Shown in pieces: positions 32,301 through 51,237 of a stretch of DNA of 64,000 bases. The stretch covers positions 44,208,017 to 44,272,016 of the forward strand of contig CM028327.1 of NCBI GenBank assembly GCA_016647705.1. Reading direction: 5' to 3'. Every line of letters begins with the position of its first letter. The first letter of the stretch is position 1. The position numbers and the translations under genes were made by a program. This DNA is from Eucommia ulmoides (Eukaryota; Streptophyta; Magnoliopsida; Garryales; Eucommiaceae). The notes beneath the pieces were generated by a model. The model saw only the letters and a program-made list of their open reading frames with translations, was not told the DNA's origin and did not search any database.

Positions 32301-32600
32301 CGGTTTTTGGTTTTAGTTTTGGTTTTTTAATAAAATTGAAAAGGTTTTCATTTTAATTTTGTATAAAGTTAAATGGGTCGGTTTTAAAACCCTTAAAAAA
32401 AATCGACAATTTTAATTGCGGTTTTAGTTTTGTACATGTCTAATAGTTTTGGTTTTGATTTTATATGAAATCGAACCGAACTGGACCATTGACATCCCTA
32501 ACAACAACCGATTGAATCAAGGAAAATGGTGAACCAACCGTGATTTCGATGGGGCAATCGAGTGTCGATCCGATGCTGGTAATAGAGATCGATGCAATCT
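29394..32600 (-). pseudogene. Aldo-keto reductase pseudogene D (second subfamily), exons 5, 4 and part of 2
   Basis: Remains: exon 5 29394-29732, exon 4 30500-30602, and the 3' piece of exon 2 32539-32600. Exon 3, most of exon 2 and exon 1 are missing. Exon 5 reads [35 protein letters not shown] but has TAG at 29607-29609 where the paralogues have CAG (VHHQGND). Its acceptor is AA instead of AG (29733-29734; the E copy has AG). Exon 4 is open ([16 protein letters not shown]). The exon 2 piece has an extra C near 32550, shifting DTRLPIEIT. At 32600 it stops abruptly and the upstream block of unit 2 begins. Introns 3-4 resemble E while intron 2 resembles F, with the switch near 31272-31290 after an 8-G run. 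It cannot encode an enzyme. Confidence 0.92.
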
Positions 32601-35439
32601 AAAATAATAAATTAAATTAAAATAAATTAGTTTCTCTTATTTAATTTTTTTATAGCCGAACAATGATCGAAAAAATAATATTTTCTTTACAAATATAATT
32701 TTTTTTATTCTTCTAATTAAAATAAGAGAATTTTATTATTTGGTCCTTCGAAGATAGTGTATTGAGAAAATGATCATCCATATGGCTACATTAAGTTTTT
32801 GGCCCCCATAGACTTCTTAGAGTTTAATCCCTAGTCATTACCCTTTATTTGTGTTATATTTATAATTTATATCATTTTGTTAAAAAGTGTGAGTGTTCAC
32901 TTTTTCAAAACCCACCAAATTACCAAAATCATCACTCGTGATTCACGGTTGATAGAAATAAAAAAAAAAAAATACATCAAATTAATCTACGAAAAATACT
33001 TTTTCTAACGATCTGAATTTCAATTTTTTTTGGTAATTTTTTGTTAATTTGTGAATGTTCATGTTTTTGGGAAAAAATCAAGATCTGAAAACGAGAGCAA
33101 ATCAATATGAACATTCAACCCAATTATAGATCTAGAATGTTTCAGATATGAAAATAGAAAAAAAAAATCCATGAACATTCCTAATACTGTTTGAACAACA
33201 AATCAAATTTGAGAATATTCACAAAAATCACAAATTCAAAACATATCTAATAAAAATCTAACATGAATATTCACAAAAATCGCAAAATCAAATATTTACC
33301 AACCCACACATTGATAATGAACATCATATCTATGTATTTTCGCATGAACATTCACCGAGATCTGGAAAAATAGAGATAGCAAAACCAAATCTGATAACGT
33401 TCAAATCAGATCTGAGAACGAGAAACAACTCAACATGAACATTCAAACAAACACATAACACAATCAATGAAATAACAGCAAAAACAAAACATCCATTGCA
33501 AAACATTCACAGAAAACAAAAACACACATAAACATTCATAGAAAACAAAAATATACACCAATATGAATATTCACATACGATGACCAGACGACTGTTGTGA
33601 ACATCCATGACCAAATCAATCACCACAAAATCGTCTGTTGTGAACATTCACCGCCAAATCGTTCACCGCAACCCATCATTGCAACAACCGTCTTTAGCGT
33701 TGGTTCATCGATCGTCGTCTTCGTCCACCGACCGCCGTCTAAACCAGATCTGAACAATAGTCGTGACCATCGTTCATCGTCTTCGCAAAATCGGAGCACG
33801 GTGGCAATGGGCTTTTGAATCTGAAGAAAAACTGAAAACCTAAAAAAATCACACACACAGCTTCTGCACTAGTCCACAATCGATTACATACTCCCACAGA
33901 GAGTACAGTAGCTGCGTAATTTTAGAGAGAGAAAGTGGTGAAAGTAGAGAGAGATGGACCACTAGGAACAAGAACACAAAGAGCTGTTCATGGTCTTCTC
34001 AAATCGGAGAACGACAGCGACTGGCGGCTCATCGTCCTCGCAAATAGGGAGCACGGCGGCGATGGGGCAGTTCTTCGCGGTCGCAAATCATTCGTCTTCG
34101 CGGTCACAAATCGGTCATTCATCGTTCACAGTGGTTGGCGGTCATCGTCTGGCAGCAGCGCCGGTCATCGTCTGGCTGGGTGGCGATAAGCGGCGGTAAT
34201 CATTCTTCAGCGACGGTTGAGAGAAATCACAAGGAATTGAGAGAGCGGCTGAGAGAGCTCACAATTTAGGGAATTAAATTAATTTACAACCTAGGGTTTT
34301 GATAGCTATATGGAAGGGTATTATTGTCCATTCAATTTTTTTTTTTTTTTTTTTTTAAAGGATCTGTCAATAAGAATGTTTGTAAAATGGTTTAAAAAAT
34401 ATCTTTTTTAAAAAACAGGTTAATTGAGGAAAGAAGAAGTTAAATTTGATCTAAACAATAAAAAAATCCTTAAAATAATTTAAATATTAAAATATTACGT
34501 AGGCGCTTACATGGGCAATGAATCGTGAGTCACTTTCTCAGTCTCCCTACAAAAGACATCTGGAAAAAACAATTTCTCCATCAATTTCAATCAAGGACTT
34601 TAATAATTAGTAAATTGCTTTTTACTCTCTTTATTTTATTTAATTATTATTATGTCATCTTTTATTTTAAAAAATTTAACTTTTAAATAAAGTAAAAAAT
34701 AATTATTTTTTAAATTAACAAAATAGGTTTGAAATACGTAAAATTAAAATTTTCATCCAAATTTTAGATGTGATAAACAAAATTATTTTTTTATTTTAAA
34801 CAAAATTATTTTTTAAAAATATTTATAATAAAAATTAAAATCTATATCTTATAATTAAAATCAAATGACAAACCTTTAAAATTATTTCTCCGATTCTATT
34901 TTCCTAAAAATGAACGGCTAAGATTAATTATATTGATAATACATAATTAATATATAATTTAATAACATTGAATATACTATTACAATAAATTTAAACAATG
35001 AAATTTTGAATACGCTTTGATAAAATAATCACTTTAAATTAAATAATAAATCATATACTTTTAAATTTTTTTTTAATAAAGAGTCAATTTTTTCTATTTT
35101 ATCCAAAGATTAGATTAAAAATGTAGCAAGTGGAAAGACGGAAAATTATAATTAGACAAAATAAAAGGAGCTGAAAGACAATTTATCCATCATTCAAGTT
35201 ATGACAATTAAGTCCATGTTAATTTAAAATGTCCAATTAGCACCCCTAAATAATATAAATATGTATTTAGATAAATTAATGTACAATTTCATTATTATTT
35301 TTTAAATTTTCAAAAGAAACACCTAAAATTATTAATTGTAATTGTAAAATTAAAGAAAAATATTATTTTTTTAGATTAAAAATATATTTAAGAAAAATAT
35401 TCGAAACTTCTGTAACACATGCATAAATAATAAATTTTT

Positions 35440-35735
35440 TTACTAAATCATTAAAATTTTAATACTGTATTTTTTCACGCATGCTCTTAAAAATAGCGTA
35501 GGACTCGAGTATAACTTTAGGGTATGTTTGGTTGAAACGGTGGAGAATAAAAAAAGAAAAGGAAAATGAAAAAGAAAAAGATTTTTTTTTTTATCCTTTG
35601 TAGAGGGAAATTTTTTTATAAAACCGGCTGGCCGATATTAATCTTAATTTACAAATCGACTATGGATAAAATTTGTAAGTTGTGATTCAAAAAATATTTC
35701 CATCTAAAAGAAAGAAGATGTGATAACATAATTTA
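35440..35735. repeat. Unit-2-specific segment with a truncated Tourist-like end
   Basis: About 0.3 kb between AATAAATTTTTT and TTTACAAGA that unit 1 lacks at about 22962. It includes TTTAGGGTATGTTTGGTTG at 35519, the left end of the Tourist-like family seen at 27275, followed by a GAAAAAG tract, but no right end. It is either a nested partial insertion here or a deletion in unit 1. Confidence 0.5.
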
Positions 35736-36079
35736 CAAGATTGGAAACGGATTAGTAAGTGATTTGATTTGGAAAATTAATTTAAATTTAATTTTTAAAA
35801 TCATGAATTGGAAAATATCAACTTTTAAGAAATTAAATATAAAATATTTTATTTTTTAAAAATAACATTTACTTAAAAATTAATAAAAAAATTGTGTCTA
35901 TAATTTTTAAAGTTAAATTACAGACATATTTGAATTTCGGAAAAAATAGGAGTAAATGAGATGGGAAGACGGTAAATTGAATTTTTCGTTATTATTATTT
36001 TTTTAAAAAAAATAATATATTTAAATACGTTATAAATAAAAATAAATTATTAAAAAAATAATTTAAAAAAATGAAAGCT

Positions 36080-36845
36080 TTTTATCAAGGAAAAAGTACG
36101 ATTTAGACCCTCTAACTATTGACACATTTCTAAGTGGTCCCTCTAAGTTTAAATGTTTTATTTTAAACCCTCTACGTATCATAACATTTCAAATTTGTCC
36201 CTCCGTCAAAGATTCTGTTAAAATTAACAGAATCTCAGGGATAAAATGATTTTTTAAAATTTTTTAATCATTTTTAATTAATTTTTTTTCCTCTCAATCT
36301 TTCTCCCCTTCCTCTCTCTCTCTCCCGCCACCTCCCTCTCCCTCTTTCTCTCTCCCCGCCACCTCCCTCTCCCTCTTCCTCCCCTTCCCCACCCCACCCC
36401 GCCCCACCCCTACAACAGGGGGTGGTTCCACCCCCTGCAACTCACCCCCTGTTGCAGGGGGTGGAATCACCCCTTGAAACAGGGGGTGAAAAATCACCCT
36501 CTGTTGCAGGGGGTGGGGTGGGAGGGAGAGAGGGGAAGGGGAGGGAGAGGGAGATGGAGGTGGCGGGGAGTGGGAAGGAGGGAGAGGGAGGTGACGGGAG
36601 AGAGAGAGGAAGAGAGAGAGAAAAAAAATAAAAAAAAAATAATAATTAAAAATGATTAAAAAAACATGAAAAGATCATTTTTTCCTTGAGATTCTGTTAG
36701 TTTTAACGGAATCTTTAACGGAGGGACGAATTTGAAACATTATGATACGTAGAGGGTTTAAAATGAAACGTTTAAACTTAGAGGGACTAATTAAAAATAT
36801 GTTAATAGTTAAAGGGTCTAATTTGTACTTTTTTTCTTTTATCAA
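36080..36845. mobile_element. Long-TIR MITE (Mutator-like), family MU1 copy 2, upstream of gene C
   Basis: A 748-bp element (36089-36836) between 9-bp direct repeats TTTTATCAA (36080-36088, 36837-36845). It starts GGAAAAAGTACGATTTAGAC and ends TTGTACTTTTTTTC, with long inverted arms as in copy 1 (13948-14682) and a core of CCACCCCCTG hairpins and polypurine. The B upstream sequence near 23310 has a single TTTTATCAA and no insert, which gives the empty site. The right edge is 206 bp upstream of the C start codon and about 100 bp upstream of its CCAAT box. Confidence 0.92.
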
Positions 36846-36946
36846 AATTTAAATCCAATGGTGGGAAAGTCGGTTAGATTCATTTCGATTCATTTTAATA
36901 TTAAAATTAAAAACAAATCCATATGGATGATTTTAAATTTTTTAAA

Positions 36947-36960
36947 CCAATGCTATAAAT
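36947..36960 (+). promoter_or_regulatory. CCAAT and TATA boxes of gene C
   Basis: CCAAT at 36947-36951 and TATAAAT at 36954-36960, 98 nt before the ATG (37052), as in B. The core promoter is intact although MU1 copy 2 interrupts the sequence just upstream. Confidence 0.6.
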
Positions 36961-37051
36961 TGGCCTCTTCTGTCTCCATCCAAGTGTGTCGGATCACTCC
37001 CTCTAATCTCCGATTTTGAGCGCTCGGCGGAAAATCAATCGACGTTTAACA

Positions 37052-39845
<2,794 letters not shown>

Positions 39846-41970
39846 ACTTGTTCTTTTTGTTTTTAAGAGGAAGAATGTGATCTTAATGTTGTGCGTGTGT
39901 AAAATAAAAGCCTCCTTTAGTATGAGGAAACATTTTTGTTTCTTGCATGTGTTGTTTTTTTGTTTTATGCAATAGGGTTTTTCGTAAAACCTTTACTCTC
40001 TGTTTTTGAAACCCCCCCTTTCTCTCTTTCTCTACTTTTGAGTTGTTTTTTAGAGCTAGAATGCGATGTTGTGTGTGTGTGTTGTGTAATAAAAAGCCTC
40101 CTTTTGTTGTGTAGTGTTGGATTTCTGTTCTATTGTTTTTGGTAGTCAAATTATCCGTGTAAATCGGGAATTGTACTTACGGATGGGTATTAGATTTCTG
40201 TTCCACATCGATTACTTGAGTGTTTTTAAATCACTTGATTTGATATCATATGGTTTTAAGTTGGAATCTATATTTGTTTTTAAATCACTCGATTTGATAT
40301 CATATGGTTTTAAGTTGGAATCTATATTTGTTTTTTGCATGTGTTGTTTTTTTGGTTGCGATGTAATAGCCCCCCCCAACCTTCATGTTTTTTAAGCTAT
40401 TTTTGTCGTTCTCGTGTCATCATAACTCTCTCTCTCTCTCTATCCCTTAGTATAAATTGCTATATTGCCCTTAATATATTTTTTGTTTAATTTACTATAT
40501 TGCCCTTAGTATAAATTAAATGAGGATTCGTTATAAAACGAATTCTAACTTTTCATTTTCATCTCCATTTGGAGGGGGGGAAGGGAAAGTGGCGGGAACA
40601 CTATTTTTTCTCTCAATTTTTTTCTTCTTTTCATTTTCCTCTTATACCAAACAAAGAAGAGAAAAAAATATATTATTTCACCTCCTATTTCCCTTTTCCT
40701 TTTTCTCTCATACCAAACAATACCGTAGTTCTAATGTAACAAGAATTCTCTCTCTAGTTGGTTTTTATGCACCTCGTTGACGTAGGTTGAATTAGATTGA
40801 AGAGTAAAATAGTGCGCATAAAGTTCGCTTTATTGTTTTGTTTTTTTTTTTTAACTTTCTAATATTTATTTTTTTATCCAAAAAGTAAAAAAACATTTGA
40901 CGGAGTGATGAATATATTGTGTACAATTTTGTTTTGTGGTTCTATAATGACATTTTTTCTTTTAAAAATCTTGATTTATGTCATTTTGTCAATAGTTTGT
41001 AAGAGTTAGAAAAATATTTTTAAAAAGGGTTAATTGTCTTTTCTCTATTTGTACTTCAATTTTGTTTTATTTTATCCATCTCTTTATAAAACTGCACTCT
41101 CTTTCTACTTATTAAATATAAAAAAATTATTATTTTTTATTTTATCCAATAAGATATATTGATTTAATAATATTTATTTTGTACATGAAATTGATAAAAT
41201 TATATTTAACTTTATCTCTTTCTACTTATTAAAAAGTAAATACTTTTTTATTTAGTAAGATATATTAAAAGTCTAATAATATTTTTTTTTTAAATTTTAC
41301 ATGAAATTGATAAAAATATATTTTATTTTAATTTTAATTTATTTTGTTTTTAATTAAAAAATTAGAGAGAGATAGAGAGAAAATGCTATTTTTTCCTTTA
41401 ATTATCCTTAAACTTAATTTAAATGAAACATAAAAAACAACTAAGAAATTATATATATATATATATATATTTTAATAAAATATGAATTTCTCCCTTCAGT
41501 CAGTCTATAGTAGAAGAAAGTGATATATAGATTTTTAAAGTTGATGTGTTAAAATGGAATAGGCGGCAAAACGCAATTAACCGTATTCCAAATGAAGTCA
41601 TCATTAGCCCCAATTAAGCAAGTAAGAAAAAATTAAAGCACACCTTACTTTTCTAATGTTTAGGTGCCATCTCACTTTATCCCTTAGTGTATTAATTGTT
41701 ACAATTTGCTCAAATTATCCCTTAGTGAATTAATTGTTACAATTTGCTCAAATTATCTCATTCAACCAACTTCCGCATGAGAGATAATTTATGCAATAAG
41801 GAAAAATTATGTTACACGACATACTTTAGCGATTGATTGATAAAAAATAATACCCTTAATTGATACGGCGATACTGATATAGTACAGGTTCAAGTAGAGT
41901 GTCGAACTACATGGATCGGTCTTGTAAATATCAATTTCAATTATTTTTATTTCTTTAAATAAAATGAGTT
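39846..41970. other. 3' flank of gene C and spacer
   Basis: No gene. Colinear with the B flank to about 41590 and with the B-D spacer beyond that. AATAAA at 39903-39908, C8 tract at 40370-40377, and a 54-bp tandem duplication at 40222-40329. The sequence equivalent to 26880-27480 is largely lost; only the right part of the Tourist-like element remains (about 40540-40735, ending CATACCAAACAATACCG). Confidence 0.6.
40222..40329. repeat. 54-bp tandem duplication in the C 3' flank
   Basis: Two direct copies starting GTTTTTAAATCAC at 40222 and 40276, covering GATATCATATGGTTTTAAG. B has one copy, so this arose after the B/C duplication. Confidence 0.85.
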
Positions 41971-43006
41971 TTTGTTTTTAATATAAGAAAAATAAAATAC
42001 TAATCTAAAACAAGTAAAAATAGATAACCGGGTTAGGAATTGCGGATTTTGTATTTTGCACTCATGTGAGATTCGTATTTTTTTTTAATTCACATTTGTG
42101 GAAACGGATGTTCCTAACTACAAGTCGGAACTATTCAGAAAGATTCGATTTATTATTTTTCGGCATGATTTATTTTCAGTATGTAATTTCTATGTTACTC
42201 TAATCTAGGGTGAATTACAATCTTAGTATAAACTATCCAAACCAATAATTAAATTTCAATAATACGATTATATGATCGTTAGATTTAGACTACAGGTACT
42301 AGATCTAACGTTCTAGAAGCAATTGAATTTAAAATTCAAAATCTCTACAAGAATACTTTGAAAATAAATCCAACTACAATAAAACTATTTCAAACACAAT
42401 ATTCCTCATTATACAATTGTTCACACATAATCCGAAATTAAATTAAAAATACAATATTACATGAAACCCAAAATACTTATCCGAATCCTAACCCGATTGA
42501 AGGGAGATTAGCTGCTGATGGTGATTTATTCTTCACAATTGATAATGAACAATAGCTCCTTGAAGAATTATCCGCACCAAAATCCAACCGCCAAAAAAAA
42601 AAAAAAAAAAACCCAAAAAAATAATGAATAGAGCCAAAACCCTACTGTCGAATATATATCCCCCACCACACTGCGAAGCCTTATTTCCATCCTTCAAGGC
42701 CCATTAAAATTGCATTGAATTGGCTGTTAAATATCAGCCCCGAGAATAAAAGCAATAAAAAACTATAATGGATATGTCCCGTTTTGTAACGGTTCCTATA
42801 TAGCTATATTATAATTATACTAATTTAATTTATTCAAAAAAATAACAAAACATAAATTAGTGATATTAGATCACGTAAAATGTGACGCGATTAGCGATCA
42901 CATTAAAATAATTAACGCGGGGGATAAAATAAGACTACGTCGAGACTTGCAAAGTGCAATTTAACCTTAGAAAAAACGCTTGAGTGCACTATAAGAGCCA
43001 AACAAT
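41971..43006. other. 1.04-kb segment present only in unit 2
   Basis: In unit 1 ATGAGTTTT joins directly to ACATGCCTTTATTTTTAATT (28949); in unit 2 about 1.04 kb lies between. It has no terminal inverted repeats and no clear target duplication; only TTTT is common to both edges. It contains no recognisable gene. A deletion from unit 1 by short homology is therefore as likely as an insertion here. Confidence 0.55.
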
Positions 43007-43454
43007 TTTACATGCCTTTATTTTTAATTCTAATTTAAATTTCTAATTCTAAACACTACACTGGAACTCTCAAAAAAAATAGTATTATCTAATTATATTG
43101 ATGTTTATCGTAAACAAAATGCCATAATAGGATCGAAAGAAAAATACAAGAAGGTAGTGTTTGGTTGCTCTGAATTTGAGCCTTAGAATTTAAATTAGAA
43201 ATGAACACTTATAAAACTTTAAATGCGTTCATTTCAAATTCCAATTCCATGGCTTCAATTTAGTACTTCCAAACAGTTCCTAATTTTACATAATTAATAT
43301 ACACTAAATACGTGCTTCTAAATACAACACTGAAGTTCTCTAACCAAATGTCAAACAGTTCAGCACGCATTTATTTGTAATTCTAATTTCAAAAACTCCA
43401 ATTTCATGCATCCAAACACAAACGTTGAAGTTCTCAAAAAAGCAAGTAGAAATT
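43007..43454. other. 3' flank of pseudogene E
   Basis: AT-rich, no gene; nearly the same as 28950-29393 behind D. Confidence 0.5.
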
Positions 43455-47298
<3,844 letters not shown>

Positions 47299-47368
47299 TT
47301 TTCCGTCTGTGAAGCTTCTTAGACTGCTCAGACTCGTAGATGGATTGGGAGAGCAGGGCGGCGAAGTA

Positions 47369-47375
47369 ATTTATA
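47369..47375 (-). promoter_or_regulatory. TATA box of E
   Basis: The minus strand reads TATAAAT 71-77 nt upstream of the E start codon (47298), at the same relative place as in F. Confidence 0.5.
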
Positions 47376-48736
47376 AAGGAAAGTGGAAGAAAGTAGATTG
47401 GTCCAGATTCAGACACTTTGATTCGTCCATATCCAAGATTTTTCAAAGTGCAAACGTAAGGCCTTATGCAAAAAATAGGCGGCCAAACTGTTCCCGCAGA
47501 AAAGTATTATTATAAGTAAAAATCTAAAAAATAAAAAAATAGACCCTATTTATATACCGTAAACTTTTCGGCGTTTGAACGTCGCTATTTACTTCTCTTA
47601 ACTTGAAGGTTATGCCATCCTAATATACTGGATGGATCTTATCAACGTTCATAAATGAAAAATCATAAATCGAACCGTAGAATCAGAAAAATAGAGTATT
47701 TTCATATAATATAACTTTGTATTTGTATTGGTTAAATTCGCGAGTTGGAGATAAACGAACTTGGGGTGTATTTGGCGTCTGTCAAAATGACAATAATGAC
47801 TCTGATTTGATCTTTTTATTTTTTATTTTTATCGGATAACTAAAAATTACGGGAAAAAAATTAATAACTAAAAATTAAGGAAAAAAAATTAAACTTTATT
47901 TATTAGCTTTTTAAAATGACAAAGGATATACTTGATAGATTGGTATTGATTGTTTTTTTTTTTTTTTTTTTAAATATATATATTTAATGTTTTTGAGTGT
48001 ATGTTTATATTTCTAGTAACTCAATTTTTATATGCATATATATATCTGGAATGTTTTAATCAAAAGCATAGCAAAAGGCACGTTTTGCGGGTATTATGAT
48101 GTAAACTATTGTACATTTTTTCAATTATAATTAATTTTATAGTTGGAATGAAACTAGTTGCATATGAAAGTAAATTTCTCGAGCTTTTCAACAAATGGTC
48201 ATATAGCTAAACTGAAATTCAAACAAGAGAGAGACGCACATTTGAAGTTCCTACTGGTTTGTTTTGCCCAAGGTCGTGACCATAACCTTGCACTATGGTG
48301 AGGCATTTGCAATCGTGACCTTACGCAAAAAAATGAGTGTTTTTCCTTGATTTCAGAAAATCAAATCCTCAAATTCTAAAGAGCGTTGTGGTACATTTAG
48401 GGGAAATAATAGGTCTGGAGGTTCTCTTTAGGTATTCTTCATTCTCCATTGAAGGGTTTTGAAACTTTGGGAAGAACAACAATAAGGATCGTAGATCTGA
48501 AATCCAAAAAAATTGGAGTTCTATACCAACATGAGTGACTAAACACCTTCTTCGGGTTCGGATTATGCCATGTATAAGGTTTTTCTTGTATTTTCATTTA
48601 TATTTCCTTCTAAATTTGTGTATAATAGTTGCATAACGGTGAATTTCGATTTAATGGTTCTATATGATTAAAAAAAAATTCTTGTAGAAGTTGGATTTTG
48701 AATTAGTTTCTTTTGGACATTGAATCTAATACATGT
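47376..48736. other. Upstream region of E, spacer
   Basis: No gene. 47890-48170 matches 56060-56280 plus 57440-57490 upstream of F; the CAATTATAATTAATTTTATAG at about 48122-48142 is the empty site of the FB1 insertion there. 48230-48700 matches 57540-58080. Confidence 0.6.
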
Positions 48737-50164
48737 GATTTAAATCAAGTTCTTCATCTAATAAATACTTTAAAAAAAAAAAAAAAATTCCTGACAACAC
48801 ATGAGATGAAAGTTTTTTACCAGACCCGAGCATCCTGGTGTTCGCAACACCGAGACTGTTTGTAAATTTTTTTATTTTTTATTTTTGGTCTAGGCTTTCA
48901 CAACGCCGGGACCAAGTCCCTTTTTTTTTTTTTTGCCAACAAAGAGAGCAGAGAGGAGAGAGAGCATGAAATGAAATGAAATGAAATGGGTTCTTGAAAA
49001 CCTAAGTAGTTTTTTTACACTATAAACCCATAATGTTTGACCACTATTTCATTTTAAACAATTTTTTTTTTTACTTTTTTTTTTTTTTTAATTTCGTTTT
49101 CTAAAAAAAAAAAATTGAAGTAATTTTTTTTTTTTTTTTAATTTCTTTCATTGTTTTAATTTAAATTTAAAAGTAAGTTCAAAAAGTCGATTGAATAAAT
49201 CAAATGTTTAACTGGTTAAAGTAGTGAGGTAAAAAGTTCTGAAAACTAATCCAATCGGTCGACCGACTTGACAAATCAGTCAACTGTTGAAAATTGTGGG
49301 TTTAAATTGTATGTCTTGATCTAATCTGTCAGCCGAACGAGACATCCTGTCGACCAAATTGAAGTAGAAATCTACTATAAAAGATTATTTATTACTTCAA
49401 AATATTTTTACTTCAAAAAATTATTCATTTTCATATTACTTCAAAAATATTTTGGAATTAAATTTCTACTTCAAAAAATCCATTATGAAAATAAATTTTT
49501 TTTGAAGTAATAAATAATTTTTCATAATAGATTTCTATTTCAAAAAATCTAGTCTAGTAAAAAATCATACTGGATCTTTTAAAGTAAAAAAAAATATTTA
49601 TCTTTTTTCAATTAAAGTAAAAATATTTTTTTTTATTTTCAATTGAATTCAAGTAAAAATTCAATTTAGTCGACATGATATCCTATTCGGTTGACAAGTT
49701 AGATCAAATGCAATTTAAATCCACAATTTTCAACTATCAATTGATTTGTCAAGTCGGTTGACCGACTGATTTAGTTTTCAGATCTTTTTACCTTACTGCG
49801 TTAACTAATTAAATGTTAACTTATTCGATCGACCGTTTGACCTCACTTTTAAATTTAAATTACAATAATAAAATAAATAAATAAAAAAATACTTCAAAGT
49901 TGTTTTTTTTAAAAGAAATAAAAAAAAAGGTTAAAAAAAATGTATAAAATGAAATAATGGTCAAACTTTAGGAGTATATAATGTAAAAAAACTACTTGGG
50001 TTTTCAAAAACCCATTTCGTTTCGTGCGCTCTCTCTCTCTCTGTTGACAAAAAAAAAAAAATTTGGTCCAAGGATACGAGGGTCTGGTAAAAAACTTCCA
50101 TCTCATGTGTTGTCAGGATTTAAAAAAAATAAAAATTTATTAGATAAAGAACTCGATCTAAATC
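48737..50164. mobile_element. 1.4-kb near-perfect inverted-repeat element (family FB3)
   Basis: Element about 48747-50154, flanked by GATTTAAATC (48737-48746) and GATCTAAATC (50155-50164), a 10-bp duplication with one mismatch. Its ends are AAGTTCTTCATCTAATAAA and the inverse of GAGTTCTTTATCTAATAAA. The arms are mirrored throughout: CTGACAACACATGAGATG with CATCTCATGTGTTGTCAG, AAACCTAAGTAGTTTTTTTA with its inverse, and GGTCGACCGACTTGAC with GTCAAGTCGGTTGACC near the centre. The F-G spacer at about 58090-58110 (ACATGTAGTTTAAATGTAATGG) looks like the empty site. No protein frame. Confidence 0.75.
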
Positions 50165-51237
50165 TAATGGTTGTGAAACATGCTTTCTTGGAATTGGTGC
50201 AAATTTAATAGAATTGATCATGCTAAGCGAGTAATTCGTCTTAAATTAGTTAATGAAGGAATTGAAATTCAAAGATAACCCATACTGATAACCAATTAAT
50301 CTTTCGTGGTAATCTAGCCTATATTAGTATTGCATTATCAATGCTAAAATATTTGGTAATCTTAAAAAATGTGCTTTTTCTTTTCAATATTTAAATGCAG
50401 CATTTTTTTTTAACAATCATTTAAAAAAAAAAAAAAAAGTTAAATTGCACTTTATGCGCAAAATGTTTAGTCACCATTTCATTTTGCCCCCGCAAATATT
50501 AATTATTACAACTTGCCCCTTAAAGTTTATTTCTTGTATCAATTTGTTTTAATTGTCTGAATCAAATTAATTTTGTAGCCGAAATTAGTCACGTGACTTG
50601 AACATGAAAGAAAATTTATGCGATAAAATAATATTATGTTACATTCTGCACTTTTACAATTTGAGTGTCATTACAATTTGTCACTTATTCCGATTGACCA
50701 AAATCTGTTAGTTAGACTAAATTGATACACACATGACGGGATAAAATAAGACTACACCATAACTCTGAGAGTAAAAAATGCGATTTAACCTTAGAAACAA
50801 TATTACCTGCATTTATTTCCAATTCTAAGTACAACATTTGGATTCCAAACATCACACTGAAGTTCTTAAAAGTAGTATTATCTAATTATACTGATATTCA
50901 ATGTAAACAAAAAGCCATACACGATCGTAATTTGGTTGCACTAAATTGGAGCCCTAGAATTGGAATTGGAAATGAACTCTTGTAAAGATTCACTTGCGTT
51001 CATTTCAAATTCTAATTCCACGTCTTCAATTTAGTACTTCTAAACACTACCTAATTCCATAATAAAAACACACTTAAGACGTGCTTCTAAACACAACACT
51101 TAAGTTCGCGAAAGTGGTATTATCTAATCAAACACCAAACAACTCAACGCGCATTTATTTTTAATTTTAATTCCATAACTCCAATTTCATGCAATCGAAC
51201 ATGAACATTGAAGTCCTCGAAAAAGCAAGTAGAAACT
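50165..51237. other. Spacer and 3' flank of pseudogene F
   Basis: No gene; colinear with parts of 58100-59506 downstream of G (GTTGTGCAACATGCTTTCTTGG and onward), confirming that the F and G regions are duplicates. Confidence 0.55.

Larger units (their letters stand above)
32601..37010. repeat. Segmental duplication unit 2, upstream block of gene C
   Basis: Colinear with 20056-23460, including the GAACATTC-rich part (33050-33660) and the GC-richer part (33660-34260). No gene is seen. Differences from unit 1: an extra segment at about 35440-35735 and the MU1 element at 36089-36836. Small frames in 33600-34200 differ in length from their unit 1 counterparts, which argues against coding function. 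Confidence 0.8.

Noticed and set aside
36294..36659. Arg/Glu/Gly-rich ORFs inside MU1 copy 2
   Set aside because: Simple GGGAGAG polypurine of the element core.
37016..37051. In-frame extension upstream of gene C (12 codons from a TTG)
   Set aside because: There is no ATG, and A, B and C all share [13 protein letters not shown] at 37052; plant initiation at TTG is not expected.
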